From assembly GCF_016862075.1 (NCBI RefSeq), contig NZ_BOMG01000033.1, forward strand, positions 1 through 64,000: 64,000 bases of DNA, in the 5' to 3' direction. Shown one piece after another: positions 16,206 through 24,997 of this stretch (its first letter is position 1; every line of letters starts with the position of its first letter). A model generated the notes under the pieces. That model searched no databases, was not told where the DNA came from, and was given only the letters and a program-made list of their open reading frames with translations. Both the position numbers and the translations under genes were made by a program. The DNA is from Actinoplanes couchii (GTDB taxonomy: Bacteria > Actinomycetota > Actinomycetes > Mycobacteriales > Micromonosporaceae).

Positions 16206-17765
16206 TCAGCGATCGTCGTCCTTCGGCTTGCTGAGCTTGTTGAAATCGAGCTTCGGCAGCTTGAAACCGGGCGGCAGACCGGCACCACCGGCGAGCGCGC
16301 TCGGGTCCATGCCCGGCGGGAGCTGGGGCATGCCACCGGGGAATCCGGCCGGCATCCCACCACCGGGACGGCCGCCGACCCGGGGACGGTTGCCGCCCTT
16401 GGTGCCCTTGCGCTTGTTCTTCTGGCTCTTGGTCGCGCTGCGGCGGCTGCCGGGCAGGCCCATCATGCCGGTCATCTGCTTCATCATCTTCTGCGCTTCG
16501 GTGAAGCGGTTGAGAAGCTGATTGACGTCCATCACGGTGACGCCGGAGCCGTTGGCGATGCGCAGCCGGCGGGATCCGTTGATGATCTTCGGGTTGGTGC
16601 GCTCACCCGGCGTCATCGAGCGGATGATCGCGGTGACCCGGTCGAAGTGGCTGTCGTCCAGATCGTCCAGCTGGCCCTTGAGCTGGCCCATGCCGGGCAT
16701 CATGCCGAGGATGTTGGCGATCGGGCCCATCCGGCGGACCGCGATCAGCTGGTCCAGGAAGTCCTCCAGCGTGAACTGCTCGCCACCGAGCAGCTTGCTG
16801 GTCATCTTCTCCTTCTGGTCCTCGTCGAAGGCCTGCTCGGCCTGCTCGATGAGGGTCAGGAGGTCACCCATGTCCAGGATCCGGCCGGCCATCCGGTCGG
16901 GGTGGAAGACGTCGAAGTCCTCCAGCTTCTCACCGGTGGAGGCGAAGAGGATCGGCTGGCCGGTGACGTGCCGGACGGAGAGCGCGGCACCACCGCGGGC
17001 GTCACCGTCGAGCTTGGACAGCACCACACCGGTGACGCCGACACCGTCGCGGAAGGCCTCGGCGGTGCGCACCGCGTCCTGGCCGACCATCGCGTCGATG
17101 ACGAAGATGACCTCGTCGGGCTGGACCGCGTCGCGGATGTCGGCGGCCTGCTGCATCATCTCCGCGTCGATGCCGAGACGGCCGGCGGTGTCGACGATGA
17201 CGATGTCCTTCGCCGTCCGCTTGGCGTGCTCGATCGAGTCGCGGGCCACCTGCACCGGGTCGCCGACGCCGTTGCCGGGCTGCGGGGCGTAGACGTCCAC
17301 ACCGGCGCGCTGGGCGAGCACCTGAAGCTGGTTGACCGCGTTGGGGCGCTGGAGGTCACAGGCGACCAGCAGCGGCTGGTGACCCTGGCCCTTGAGCCAG
17401 CGGGAGAGCTTGCCGGCCAGGGTCGTCTTTCCGGAACCCTGGAGACCGGCCAGCATGATGACGGTGGGCGGCTGCTTGGCGAACTGGAGCCGCCGCCCCT
17501 CGCCGCCGAGGATCTGGATGAGCTCCTCGTTGACGATCTTGATGATCTGCTGGGCCGGGTTCAGGGCCTGGGAGACCTCGGCGCCGCGGGCACGTTCTTT
17601 CAGGCTGGCGATGAACGCCTTGACCACCGGAAGCGCGACGTCGGCCTCGAGCAGCGCGAGACGGATCTCGCGTGCGGTGGCGTCGATGTCGGCATCAGTG
17701 AGCTTGCCCTTGCCGCGGAGCTTGCCGAAGATCCCGGACAGGCGGTCACTCAAAGTGTCAAACAC
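16206..17765 (-). CDS. ffh: Signal recognition particle protein Ffh
   Basis: The SRP54 GTPase binds signal sequences and 4.5S RNA and docks with FtsY. The 519-residue protein has the N helical bundle, the G domain with P-loop 'GLQGSGKTTLAGKL', 'DTAGRLGID' and 'SKLDGDARGG', and the Met-rich M domain ('GMMPGMGQLK', 'MMKQMTGMMG'). After the M domain comes a basic segment and a Gly/Met/Pro-rich tail, usual in actinobacterial Ffh. Its partner FtsY is encoded 23 kb away in this window, as in the M. tuberculosis order. The polysaccharide region begins directly upstream. Confidence 0.97.
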   Translation of the reverse strand: MFDTLSDRLSGIFGKLRGKGKLTDADIDATAREIRLALLEADVALPVVKAFIASLKERARGAEVSQALNPAQQIIKIVNEELIQILGGEGRRLQFAKQPPTVIMLAGLQGSGKTTLAGKLSRWLKGQGHQPLLVACDLQRPNAVNQLQVLAQRAGVDVYAPQPGNGVGDPVQVARDSIEHAKRTAKDIVIVDTAGRLGIDAEMMQQAADIRDAVQPDEVIFVIDAMVGQDAVRTAEAFRDGVGVTGVVLSKLDGDARGGAALSVRHVTGQPILFASTGEKLEDFDVFHPDRMAGRILDMGDLLTLIEQAEQAFDEDQKEKMTSKLLGGEQFTLEDFLDQLIAVRRMGPIANILGMMPGMGQLKGQLDDLDDSHFDRVTAIIRSMTPGERTNPKIINGSRRLRIANGSGVTVMDVNQLLNRFTEAQKMMKQMTGMMGLPGSRRSATKSQKNKRKGTKGGNRPRVGGRPGGGMPAGFPGGMPQLPPGMDPSALAGGAGLPPGFKLPKLDFNKLSKPKDDDR

Positions 17766-17830
17766 GGTGCGACTTCCCGTTGGTCGTAAGAGATGGCGTA
17801 GACCGCAAGCCTAGCCGCACCGGCGTCGGC

Positions 17831-18049
17831 TCACCGGTTCCGCATGCGGTAGGTGCGTGCCGCGGCCTCGATCCGCCGCTGGGTGCGGGTGCCGGGGGCG
17901 ATGCCGCGCTTGACGCGGGAGTAGAGGTAGGCCCCGCCGCCGACCACGAGGGCGCCCACGATCAGGTAGTAGATCAGCGGTCCGAGCAGGGAACTGGCGA
18001 CCCAGCCCACGGCGACCACCGCTACCAGAATTGCGATTGCCTTACCCAT
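17831..18049 (-). CDS. Small membrane protein, unknown function
   Basis: A 72-residue protein with two hydrophobic segments (about 4-19 and 22-44) and a basic C-terminus 'RTQRRIEAAARTYRMRNR', predicted to stay cytoplasmic. ATG start. I do not recognise a family. It lies between ffh and the divergent Stealth gene and reads toward ffh; whether it shares the ffh transcript is not evident. Coding is supported by the coherent membrane pattern and by strict G/C third positions, but it is short. Confidence 0.6.
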   Translation of the reverse strand: MGKAIAILVAVVAVGWVASSLLGPLIYYLIVGALVVGGGAYLYSRVKRGIAPGTRTQRRIEAAARTYRMRNR

Positions 18050-18132
18050 CGCCGGCCTCCCGCCGTCGTCATGTCGACGCCTTCCACGATGCCCGGCGCG
18101 CGCAACAACCGCATCGGCCGTGCCCCTGACCC

Positions 18133-18165
18133 GTTCCCCCTAGGGGGAACAACCGGGCATATATA
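18133..18165 (+). promoter_or_regulatory. 18-bp perfect palindrome overlapping a -35 region, with TATATA -10
   Basis: gttccccctagggggaac is a perfect 18-bp palindrome. It is followed by TATATA, an apt -10, whose -35 position (17-18 nt upstream) falls inside the palindrome. The pair lies 65-97 nt before the Stealth start, in the divergent gap with the small membrane gene. A dimeric regulator bound here would block the promoter. A weaker relative (ttcccggctaggggaa) occurs in the rplS-lepB gap. Confidence 0.5.
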
Positions 18166-18229
18166 CCGCAACTTCTCTTTCCGCAGCACGTTGAATATTT
18201 GGCGGATATGCGGCGAAAGGACGAACGGC

Positions 18230-19969
18230 GTGGCCCTGCGACAGGTCCTGCGGATGGCCCCGTGGCCGGTCCGGCGGCGGATCTTCGAGACCGTCGAGGC
18301 TCGCGTGCTGCCCCGGGTCGCCCCGGAACGGCGGCTGCGGATCGCCCGCACCTTCATGCCGCTCGGCCCGGTGCGCGCCCGGATCACCGACGGCCGGATG
18401 CGGGTCCGTACCGGCGCCGGCGTCCTGACCGCCCGCGTCGACCCGGCGGCCGCGCCCTGCGACGTACGCCGCCGCAACCTGGACCGGGTGGCCGCGGCCC
18501 TGGACGAGGCGGGTGTCGACTGGTTCCGGGTGCCGTCCGGTGATCCGAACCGGACCGCCGTCGCGGTCCGCGGCGCCGACCGGGCCGCCGTGCTGGCCCT
18601 GCTGCGGCGGCTGCTCCCGGCCGACCACGGCTCGCTGCGGGTGGTCCGTCCCGGGCCACGCCGCCGGGAACCGCTGGTGGTGGCGGTCTGCTGGCCGGTC
18701 ACCGACCCGGGCGGCAACATGGTCCTCGGGCACGACCTGGCGTGCGAGGTCGAGTTCTGGCGGGAACAGGGCGACCGGCTGGTGGCGCCGCGCCGCAACC
18801 CGGTGGCCGACTCGATCCCGGCCGGTGAACCGGTCACCATCGCCACCGAGCCGGTGTTCGGGCCGTTCTGCTCACCGGACGACGTCACCACGTACCGCAC
18901 CCGCCGGGTCTTCACCTCGGTCGACCCGGACCGGATCGACTTCGCCATCGACGTGGTCTACACCTGGGTGGACGGCTCCGATCCGGAGTGGCAGCGGCGC
19001 AAGGCGCGGGCCCTTGCCGAGAACACCTGGCTCGGCGACGTCAGCGTGCAGGCCGCCAACGACTCCCGGTTCACCAGCCGGGACGAGCTGCGCTACTCGC
19101 TGCGCGCCGTGCACTGCTTCGCGCCCTGGGTGCGCCGGGTCTTCCTGGTCACCGACGACCAGGTGCCGGACTGGCTGGACCGGGCGCATCCGCGGCTGAC
19201 CGTGGTGTCGCACCGGGAGATCTTCGGCGACACCGGCACCCTGCCGACCTTCAACTCGCAGGCCATCGAGTCGCGGCTGCACCGGATCCCGGGGCTGGCC
19301 GAGCACTTCCTCTACCTCAACGACGACGTGATCCTGGGCCGTCCGGTGGTGCCCGGCCAGTTCTTCACCCCGGGCGGGCTGACCAAGTTCTTCGCCTCGG
19401 CGGCCCGGGTGGACACCGCGCCCCGCGGGCCCGCCGACCGGCCCGCCGACTCGGCCGCCAAGAACAACAGGCGGCTGATCCAGGAGACCTTCGGCCGGAT
19501 GCTGACCCGCAAGATGATGCACACCCCGCACCCGTCGCGGCGCAGCGTCATCGCCGAGATCGAACAGCGGTTCGCCGAGCAGGTGACGGCCACCGCCGGG
19601 CACCAGTTCCGGCACCCGGACGACCTCTCGCTGCTCTCCTCGCTGCAGCAGTACTACGCGTACCTGACCGGGAAGGCCGCCCCCGGCAAGATCCGCTACC
19701 TCTACACCGACCTGGCCCAGCCGGTCACCCCGTTGCAACTGGCCCGGCTGCTGCGCGGCCGCAACGTGGACGCGTTCTGCCTCAACGACGTGGACGCGCA
19801 CAGCGCCGCCGTCGCCGACCAGGAGGCGCTGGTCGCCGAGTTCCTGCCGGCCTATCTGCCGTTCACCTCCCCGTTCGAGCTGCAGCACCGGAGTCCGCGG
19901 GCGGTGGCGCCCCGGCAGCCGGTCGGGTCACCCGACATTCCGATGAAGCTGCCCGATATTTCCTTGTAA
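18230..19969 (+). CDS. Stealth-family sugar-phosphate transferase
   Basis: A 579-residue Stealth protein. Family members transfer hexose-1-phosphate from nucleotide sugars to make phosphodiester-linked capsule or wall polymers, and include GlcNAc-1-phosphotransferase relatives. Conserved regions are visible: CR1 'AIDVVYTWVDGSDPEW' (about 240-255), CR2 'SRDELRYSLRAV' with 'VFLVTDDQVPDWL', CR3 'MMHTPHPSRRS', and CR4 'AFCLNDVDAH' (about 516). The first 200 residues are a basic accessory domain. The GTG start has gaaagga upstream. The dehydrogenase gene starts 12 nt after the stop, so the two form an operon behind the palindromic control site. Confidence 0.87.
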   Translation: MALRQVLRMAPWPVRRRIFETVEARVLPRVAPERRLRIARTFMPLGPVRARITDGRMRVRTGAGVLTARVDPAAAPCDVRRRNLDRVAAALDEAGVDWFRVPSGDPNRTAVAVRGADRAAVLALLRRLLPADHGSLRVVRPGPRRREPLVVAVCWPVTDPGGNMVLGHDLACEVEFWREQGDRLVAPRRNPVADSIPAGEPVTIATEPVFGPFCSPDDVTTYRTRRVFTSVDPDRIDFAIDVVYTWVDGSDPEWQRRKARALAENTWLGDVSVQAANDSRFTSRDELRYSLRAVHCFAPWVRRVFLVTDDQVPDWLDRAHPRLTVVSHREIFGDTGTLPTFNSQAIESRLHRIPGLAEHFLYLNDDVILGRPVVPGQFFTPGGLTKFFASAARVDTAPRGPADRPADSAAKNNRRLIQETFGRMLTRKMMHTPHPSRRSVIAEIEQRFAEQVTATAGHQFRHPDDLSLLSSLQQYYAYLTGKAAPGKIRYLYTDLAQPVTPLQLARLLRGRNVDAFCLNDVDAHSAAVADQEALVAEFLPAYLPFTSPFELQHRSPRAVAPRQPVGSPDIPMKLPDISL

Positions 19970-19981
19970 ATGGAGACTTTC

Positions 19982-21244
19982 ATGAGCTACGACGTGGTCA
20001 TCCTGGGACTCGGGTACGTCGGGCTGCCCCTGGCGCAGCAGGCGATCCGGGCCGGCATGCCGGTCCTCGGCTTCGACATCGACGAGACCGTGGTGAAGGC
20101 GCTGGCCGCCGGCCGGTCGCACGTCGACGACCTGTCCGACGCCGACGTGGCCACGATGGTGGCCGGTGGATTCACCACGACCACCGACGAGACCCTGATC
20201 GGGCAGGCCCGGACCGCGGTGATCTGCGTGCCGACGCCGCTGTCCGAAGGCGACGGGCCGGACCTGCGGGCGGTGCTCGGCGCCACCGCGGCGATCGGCC
20301 GCAACCTGCGCCCCGGAATGCTGGTGGTGCTGGAGTCGACGACCTACCCGGGCACCACCGACGAGGAGGTCCGGCCGCTGCTGGAGCAGCTCTCCGGGCT
20401 GACCGCGGGGGTCGACTTCCACCTGGCGTTCTCCCCGGAGCGGATCGACCCCGGCAACGCCGTCTACGGCGCGCACAACACCCCCAAGGTGGTCGGCGGT
20501 TACACCCCGGCCTGCACCGGCGCCGCCGAGGCGTTCTACCGGCGGTTCGTGCAGACGGTGGTGCGGACCCGGTCGACCCGGGAGGCGGAGACCGCGAAAC
20601 TGCTGGAGAACACCTACCGGCACGTCAACATCGCGCTGGTCAACGAGATGGCCCGGTTCTGCCACGAACTCGACATCGACCTGTGGGACGTGATCCACGC
20701 GGCGTCCACGAAGCCGTTCGGGTTCCAGGCGTTCTATCCCGGCCCCGGTGTCGGCGGCCACTGCATCCCGATCGACCCGAACTACCTGTCCCACAACGTG
20801 CGCACCAAGCTCGGCTACCCGTTCCGGTTCGTGGAGCTGGCCCAGGAGATCAACACCACCATGCCGGCGTACGTGGCCCGGCGCGCCCAGAACCTGCTGA
20901 ACACCGACGGCCAGGCGGTCCGCGGCGCGACGATCCTGCTGCTCGGCATCACCTACAAGCCGGACATCGCCGACCAGCGGGAGTCCCCGGCCGCGCCGCT
21001 GGCCCGCCACCTGGCCGCGCTGGGCGCCACGGTCGCCTACCACGACCCGCACGTGACGACCTGGGACCTGGACGGCATCCCGGTCTCCCGCACCGACGAC
21101 CTGGAGGGCGCCGCCGCCTCCGCCGACCTGGTGATCCTGGTCCAGAACCACCGCGACTACGACCCCGACCACCTGGCCCGCCTGGCCAAACGCTTCTTCG
21201 ACACCCGCGGCGTGACCACGGTCCGCGAGGCCCACCGGCTTTAG
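19982..21244 (+). CDS. UDP-sugar 6-dehydrogenase (WecC/WbpA-like)
   Basis: A 420-residue NAD-dependent nucleotide-sugar dehydrogenase, oxidising C6 of a UDP-hexose(amine) to a uronic acid for polysaccharide synthesis. The Rossmann motif is 'ILGLGYVGLPLA', the catalytic Cys lies in 'GPGVGGHCIPIDPNYL', and the C-terminal domain has 'LGITYKPDIADQRESP'. The motif set is closer to UDP-N-acetylmannosamine/GlcNAc dehydrogenases than to plain UDP-glucose dehydrogenase, but the exact sugar is not certain. I choose the ATG of MSYDVVILG, which has GGAG at good spacing, over the ATG 12 nt earlier that touches the Stealth stop. Confidence 0.88.
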   Translation: MSYDVVILGLGYVGLPLAQQAIRAGMPVLGFDIDETVVKALAAGRSHVDDLSDADVATMVAGGFTTTTDETLIGQARTAVICVPTPLSEGDGPDLRAVLGATAAIGRNLRPGMLVVLESTTYPGTTDEEVRPLLEQLSGLTAGVDFHLAFSPERIDPGNAVYGAHNTPKVVGGYTPACTGAAEAFYRRFVQTVVRTRSTREAETAKLLENTYRHVNIALVNEMARFCHELDIDLWDVIHAASTKPFGFQAFYPGPGVGGHCIPIDPNYLSHNVRTKLGYPFRFVELAQEINTTMPAYVARRAQNLLNTDGQAVRGATILLLGITYKPDIADQRESPAAPLARHLAALGATVAYHDPHVTTWDLDGIPVSRTDDLEGAAASADLVILVQNHRDYDPDHLARLAKRFFDTRGVTTVREAHRL

Positions 21245-21412
21245 AGGCCTTCAAAAGCGGCAGGTCAAGACCCTTTTTCGGTACGCGTGGGCAGAGTCGC
21301 GTGACTACTGGCGGCAGACGTGGGCATTCCCTCTCGACCGTCCCCCGGCGGCGGCTCATGCGTGCCCCGCACGGTCCCGGGCCCGGTGACTCGCGGGTCG
21401 CCTCGCCGTGAA

Positions 21413-21480
21413 GTGACGGTGACCACCGCATCCGGCCCGGCGGTCGCCGGGCGGTCCGGTGTCGGGATCACCCGGCGTGG
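21413..21480. repeat. Dispersed intergenic repeat, copy A
   Basis: About 66 nt, roughly 80% identical by eye to 55791-55858. Both copies contain cggcccggcggtcg and lie in intergenic DNA. This copy holds a perfect small hairpin (gcccggc-ggtc-gccgggc). It lies in the 277-nt convergent gap between the dehydrogenase and gtrA-like genes, which otherwise holds nothing I recognise. Confidence 0.6.
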
Positions 21481-21521
21481 CCGCCACAGAGCCGAGAGCG
21501 CCCGTACCGGAAAATGGGTTT

Positions 21522-21893
21522 CTACGCGAAGGTCCACCGGGAGTTGATCGCGTAGTTCAAGGCCGGGATGAGCAGGATCGCCACCGCCTGGGCCACCGCG
21601 AACGGGGCGCCGAGCAGCGACGTCCCGGCCCAGAGGACCGCCGTGTTCAGGGTGAACGCCGCCGCCGTCACGGTCAGGAACCGGGGGCCGGTGACCGTGT
21701 GGCCGGAGGTGGAGCGGAAGACCCAGGCGCGCTGCAGCAGGTACGAGACGGCGATGCTGGCCACAAAACCGGCAGTGGACGCCGGTACCGCGGGCACCCC
21801 GGACCCGGTGGCGGCCAGGCCCACGGTGAAGTGGGTGAGGGCGCTCAGGCCGCCGCTGACGGCGTACCTGGCCAGGCGGTCAACGTTCGGCAC
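21522..21893 (-). CDS. GtrA-family membrane protein
   Basis: A 123-residue protein with four predicted transmembrane helices and the GtrA pattern 'LARYAVSGGLSALTHF', 'SYLLQRAWVF' and the end 'LNYAINSRWTF'. GtrA-like proteins are proposed to flip polyprenyl-phosphate-linked sugars across the membrane for glycan decoration. It is the last gene of a coupled operon and overlaps the GT2 gene by 14 nt, the usual GtrA-GtrB partnership. Prediction strong on family, moderate on role. Confidence 0.85.
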   Translation of the reverse strand: MPNVDRLARYAVSGGLSALTHFTVGLAATGSGVPAVPASTAGFVASIAVSYLLQRAWVFRSTSGHTVTGPRFLTVTAAAFTLNTAVLWAGTSLLGAPFAVAQAVAILLIPALNYAINSRWTFA

Positions 21894-22836
21894 GCTGTTC
21901 GACCACCCAGCGGTCCGGGACGTCGGCGCCGGCCCGTTCCTGGATCAGGTAACGGGGGCGGCCGCGGACCTCCTCGTGGATGCGGGCCAGGTATTCGCCG
22001 ATCACGCCCAGGCCGATCAGGACGAACGTGCCGGTCACCAGCAGCAGCAGGATGACCGTGGTGAAGCCGGCCACCGAGCCGCCGCTGATCCAGCGGATCA
22101 CCGTCTGCACGCCCAGGATCAGCGCGAACACCGCGAAACCCAGCCCGGCCAGGGTGACCAGGTGCAGCGGGGCCGAGGTGAACGAGGTGAGCCCGTTGAC
22201 GGCCAGCCGGGCCAGGCGGCGGGCGGTCCAGCGGGACGCGCCACCCTCCCGGTGGTCGATCTCCACCTCGACGGTGGCCCTGGTGAACCCGATCCAGCTG
22301 CTGGTGCCGCGGAAGAAGCTGGAGTGTTCCGGCATCCGGCGCAGCGCGTCCACGGCCGGCCGGGCCAGCAGCCGGAAGTCGGTGGCGTCGACCAGGTCGA
22401 CCCGGGTGAGACGGGTGAAGGTGCGGTTGAACAGCTTCGCCGAGATCCGGTTGCCGATCGACTGGCCGGCCCGGTTGCGTTTGACCGCCTCGACCACGTG
22501 GGCGCCCTCCTGCCAGCGGCGCACCATCGGCGGGATCGCCGACGGCGGATGCTGCAGATCCGAGTCGATCACCACGACCGCGTCGCCGTTCGCGTGTTCC
22601 AGACCGGCGAGCAGGGCCGCCTCCTTGCCGAAGTTGCGGGACAGCCGCAGGCCGCGCACCCGAGGGTCGACCAGTGCCTGGTGATTGATCCGGGCCCACG
22701 AGTCGTCGGACGAGCCGTCGTCGACGAGGACCAGCTCGAAGTCGATCTGGGCGTCCCCGAGCACCTCGGACAGCCGGGCCACGAACCGGTCCACGCCGGG
22801 GCCCTCGTTCCAGATCGGCGCGACCACCGAGATCAT
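21880..22836 (-). CDS. GtrB-like polyprenyl-phosphate glycosyltransferase (GT2)
   Basis: A 318-residue DPM1/GtrB-type enzyme that loads a sugar onto polyprenyl phosphate at the inner face. Its GT2 domain has 'SVVAPIWNEGPGVDRFV', 'LVLVDDGSSDDSW', the nucleotide/metal motif 'VVVIDSDLQHPP' and 'ATDFRLLARPAVDALR'. Two C-terminal transmembrane helices (about 215-285) match the GtrB layout. It starts with an ATG overlapping the upstream membrane-protein stop by 4 nt and is followed by gtrA-like. Glucose is the common sugar in this family but is not proven here. Confidence 0.88.
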   Translation of the reverse strand: MISVVAPIWNEGPGVDRFVARLSEVLGDAQIDFELVLVDDGSSDDSWARINHQALVDPRVRGLRLSRNFGKEAALLAGLEHANGDAVVVIDSDLQHPPSAIPPMVRRWQEGAHVVEAVKRNRAGQSIGNRISAKLFNRTFTRLTRVDLVDATDFRLLARPAVDALRRMPEHSSFFRGTSSWIGFTRATVEVEIDHREGGASRWTARRLARLAVNGLTSFTSAPLHLVTLAGLGFAVFALILGVQTVIRWISGGSVAGFTTVILLLLVTGTFVLIGLGVIGEYLARIHEEVRGRPRYLIQERAGADVPDRWVVEQRAER

Positions 22837-24386
22837 GCGGCACCCCGCTCGCAGAACGGCATGCTCGCCAGGGACTGCGACGCCACGTCCAGCGAGACGG
22901 TGTAGCGGCGCTGCAGGAACGGTTTGCCCACGTTGGCCCGCAGCGCCTCGTCGAGCAGGGCGCACCGGCGGCTGTTCCCGGCCCGGCCCCGTTCGAACGA
23001 GCCCATCGCCGCGGCGATCCGGTTGTCCAGCTGGGCGGCCCGGACGGTGGCCGCGGTGTCGGCGTAGGCACGGTTCGCGGTGGCCGAGACCGCGCCGCAC
23101 ACCACCAGGGCGGCCAGCGACCAGGGCAGCAGCCGGGGACCGGCCAGCACCAGCAGCGCGACGGCCAGCAGCATGCCGCCGGGAACCGTCAGCGCCGAGT
23201 CCCGCCAGCCCTGTTCCCACAGCTCCCGGCCGCTCATCGCGGAGCGCACCGCGACACTCAGGGCGGCCAGCAGGGCCCCGCAGGCCAGGATCACGACGGC
23301 GAGGAGGGCGAGGGCGGTCAGGTCCCGGTTCGCCGGGCGCGGCGCTTTTTTCAGATCCCTGGCGGTACGTACGGCCAGCCCCGCCAGCAGGACCAGCGCG
23401 ATCACCGGCACCAGCCCCCACAGCCAGCCGCCGCGCCCACCGGCGGTGGCCGCCTGCCACTGCAACGGCGGCAGCCAGGCGGTCATCCGGACCGGCAGCA
23501 GCAGGATCGTCCGGCCGTCCACGATCAGGTCGGAGCCCTGGTAGCAGCCGCCGCCCGCGCAGAACCCGCGGATGATCCAGCGGACCACCCCGGCGACCGG
23601 CAGGAAACCGGCCCAGAGCAGGGCGGCGAACCGCACCCCGGCCGAGCCGAGCAGCTCCCGCGGGGTGAGGCCGAGCACGAACCGGCCGCGCACCAGCACC
23701 GCCGCGGTGGCGATCGGGACGGCGAAGTAGGCGGGCTCGTTGAAGACCGCCAGAGCCGCGCCGGCGGTCACCGCGAGCACCCCGTGCCACCAGCGGAACC
23801 TGTCGATCTGGCAGGCGGTCGCGGCGACGGTGAGGACCAGGGCCGCGGTGCCCCAGTACAGGCCGCCGAACAGGACGGTGGTGCTGTCCTGGCCGGCCGC
23901 GACAAAACCGGCGCCGATCGCGTACGGCAGCAGCAGCGCCACCGTCGACGGGGTGGAGCCGATCAGCCGGCCCCGGGTGAGCACACTCTCGGCGAGCAGG
24001 ACCGCGGCGAACGTGAGGGCGACCGCGGCGAGGATCGAGACGGCCCGCAGCATGACCGAGGCGGGCAGGCCGAGCTGCTGCACACCGGTGAAGGCGAGCA
24101 GGTCGAGGCTCTTCTCCAGCATCCGGCCCAGCGGGCGGAAGTTGCCCAGCCGCAGGTAGGCGTCGCCGCTGGCGATGGTGTGCGACACGATGGCGGCCGG
24201 GTCGTCCCGGAACAGGCCGCCGTGCCAGTAGACGTTGAACCGGTGGTCCCGGGTGGGGGCGACGGCCAGCAGCGGGGTGAGCACGATGATCGGGACGAGC
24301 GCGCAGCGGCGGGCGACGTGCCCCCACCGCGCGGTCGGCGGAGACCCCACCGACAAGTCCGGAAATATCGTGGTTTGGGCGGTCAT
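22833..24386 (-). CDS. Polytopic membrane protein, putative GtrC-type glycosyltransferase
   Basis: A 517-residue integral membrane protein with about 10-12 hydrophobic helices. A large soluble loop after the first helix contains 'NVYWHGGLFRDDP' and 'SGDAYLRLGNFRPLGRMLE'. The acidic/aromatic first loop, the multiple helices and the position beside GtrB and GtrA fit the third, acceptor-specific transferase of Gtr systems (GtrII/GT-C-like), which moves the lipid-linked sugar onto the polymer outside. I do not recognise a definite family. Both ends overlap neighbours by 4 nt, so expression is coupled. Confidence 0.65.
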   Translation of the reverse strand: MTAQTTIFPDLSVGSPPTARWGHVARRCALVPIIVLTPLLAVAPTRDHRFNVYWHGGLFRDDPAAIVSHTIASGDAYLRLGNFRPLGRMLEKSLDLLAFTGVQQLGLPASVMLRAVSILAAVALTFAAVLLAESVLTRGRLIGSTPSTVALLLPYAIGAGFVAAGQDSTTVLFGGLYWGTAALVLTVAATACQIDRFRWWHGVLAVTAGAALAVFNEPAYFAVPIATAAVLVRGRFVLGLTPRELLGSAGVRFAALLWAGFLPVAGVVRWIIRGFCAGGGCYQGSDLIVDGRTILLLPVRMTAWLPPLQWQAATAGGRGGWLWGLVPVIALVLLAGLAVRTARDLKKAPRPANRDLTALALLAVVILACGALLAALSVAVRSAMSGRELWEQGWRDSALTVPGGMLLAVALLVLAGPRLLPWSLAALVVCGAVSATANRAYADTAATVRAAQLDNRIAAAMGSFERGRAGNSRRCALLDEALRANVGKPFLQRRYTVSLDVASQSLASMPFCERGAA

Positions 24387-24997
24387 GTCTGCTGCAACGA
24401 CTCCCGCACCGGCGGGGTTGTGTCCAGCATCCGCGCCAGCGTCGGCGGGTTCTCCGGGTCGATGAAGGTCACCGTGGTCGCGTGGTGCTCGGCGTACAGC
24501 CGGGACAGCCGCTCGGACAGCACCACGTCCCACGGGTGCGCCGGCCGGTGCCGCTCCCAGGTCTGCCGGTCCGGCAGGTACTCCAGGATCAGCCCGGCCT
24601 TGCGGAGCAGCGAGAACTCCGGATTGTCGGTGAGCACCACGGCCCGGTGATCAGGCGTCACCAGCACCAGCCGGCGGACCGTGTGGACGAACTCCCGCAA
24701 CGTCGGCTGGTCCAGCCCGATCGCCACGTAGATCCGTACCGGCAGCGGCCGTTTGACCGTCTTCCGGCGCGGCACCTGCTTGCGGGCCCGGCGCATCAGC
24801 CGCATCGGATCCCGGGCCAGCGTCACCAGCCCCCGGCCCAGCCGGTACGAGCCGCTGCCGCGCAGCCGCCGGACCGCCTCCCGCTGCTCGTCGCGTTCCC
24901 CGGTCAGCCCGTCACAGCGGGCCCGCCAGGCGTCGCGTTCCTGCTCGATCGTGCGCAGCCGGACCACCAGCGACTGCATGTCGTCCTCGTCGGGCAT
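24383..24997 (-). CDS. Unknown protein with N-terminal coiled coil in glycosyltransferase operon
   Basis: A 204-residue protein. Residues about 5-45 form a heptad-like charged helix ('LRTIEQERDAWRARCDGLTG'), then a basic patch 'RRARKQVPRRKTVKRPLPVR', then a mixed alpha/beta domain with 'VRIYVAIGLDQPTL' and 'TVTFIDPENPPTLARML'. The 'RGSGSYRLGRGLV' segment after the coil resembles linkers seen before glycosyltransferase domains in other capsule genes. I do not recognise the C-terminal domain. It overlaps its neighbours by 1 nt upstream and 4 nt downstream, so it is part of the same machine, perhaps a scaffold. Confidence 0.6.
   Translation of the reverse strand: MPDEDDMQSLVVRLRTIEQERDAWRARCDGLTGERDEQREAVRRLRGSGSYRLGRGLVTLARDPMRLMRRARKQVPRRKTVKRPLPVRIYVAIGLDQPTLREFVHTVRRLVLVTPDHRAVVLTDNPEFSLLRKAGLILEYLPDRQTWERHRPAHPWDVVLSERLSRLYAEHHATTVTFIDPENPPTLARMLDTTPPVRESLQQT

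Noticed and set aside
21265..21537. A 90-codon minus-strand frame downstream of the gtrA-like gene
   Set aside because: It reads through the dispersed repeat; the similarity to a frame near 55.8 kb reflects shared intergenic DNA rather than a protein family.
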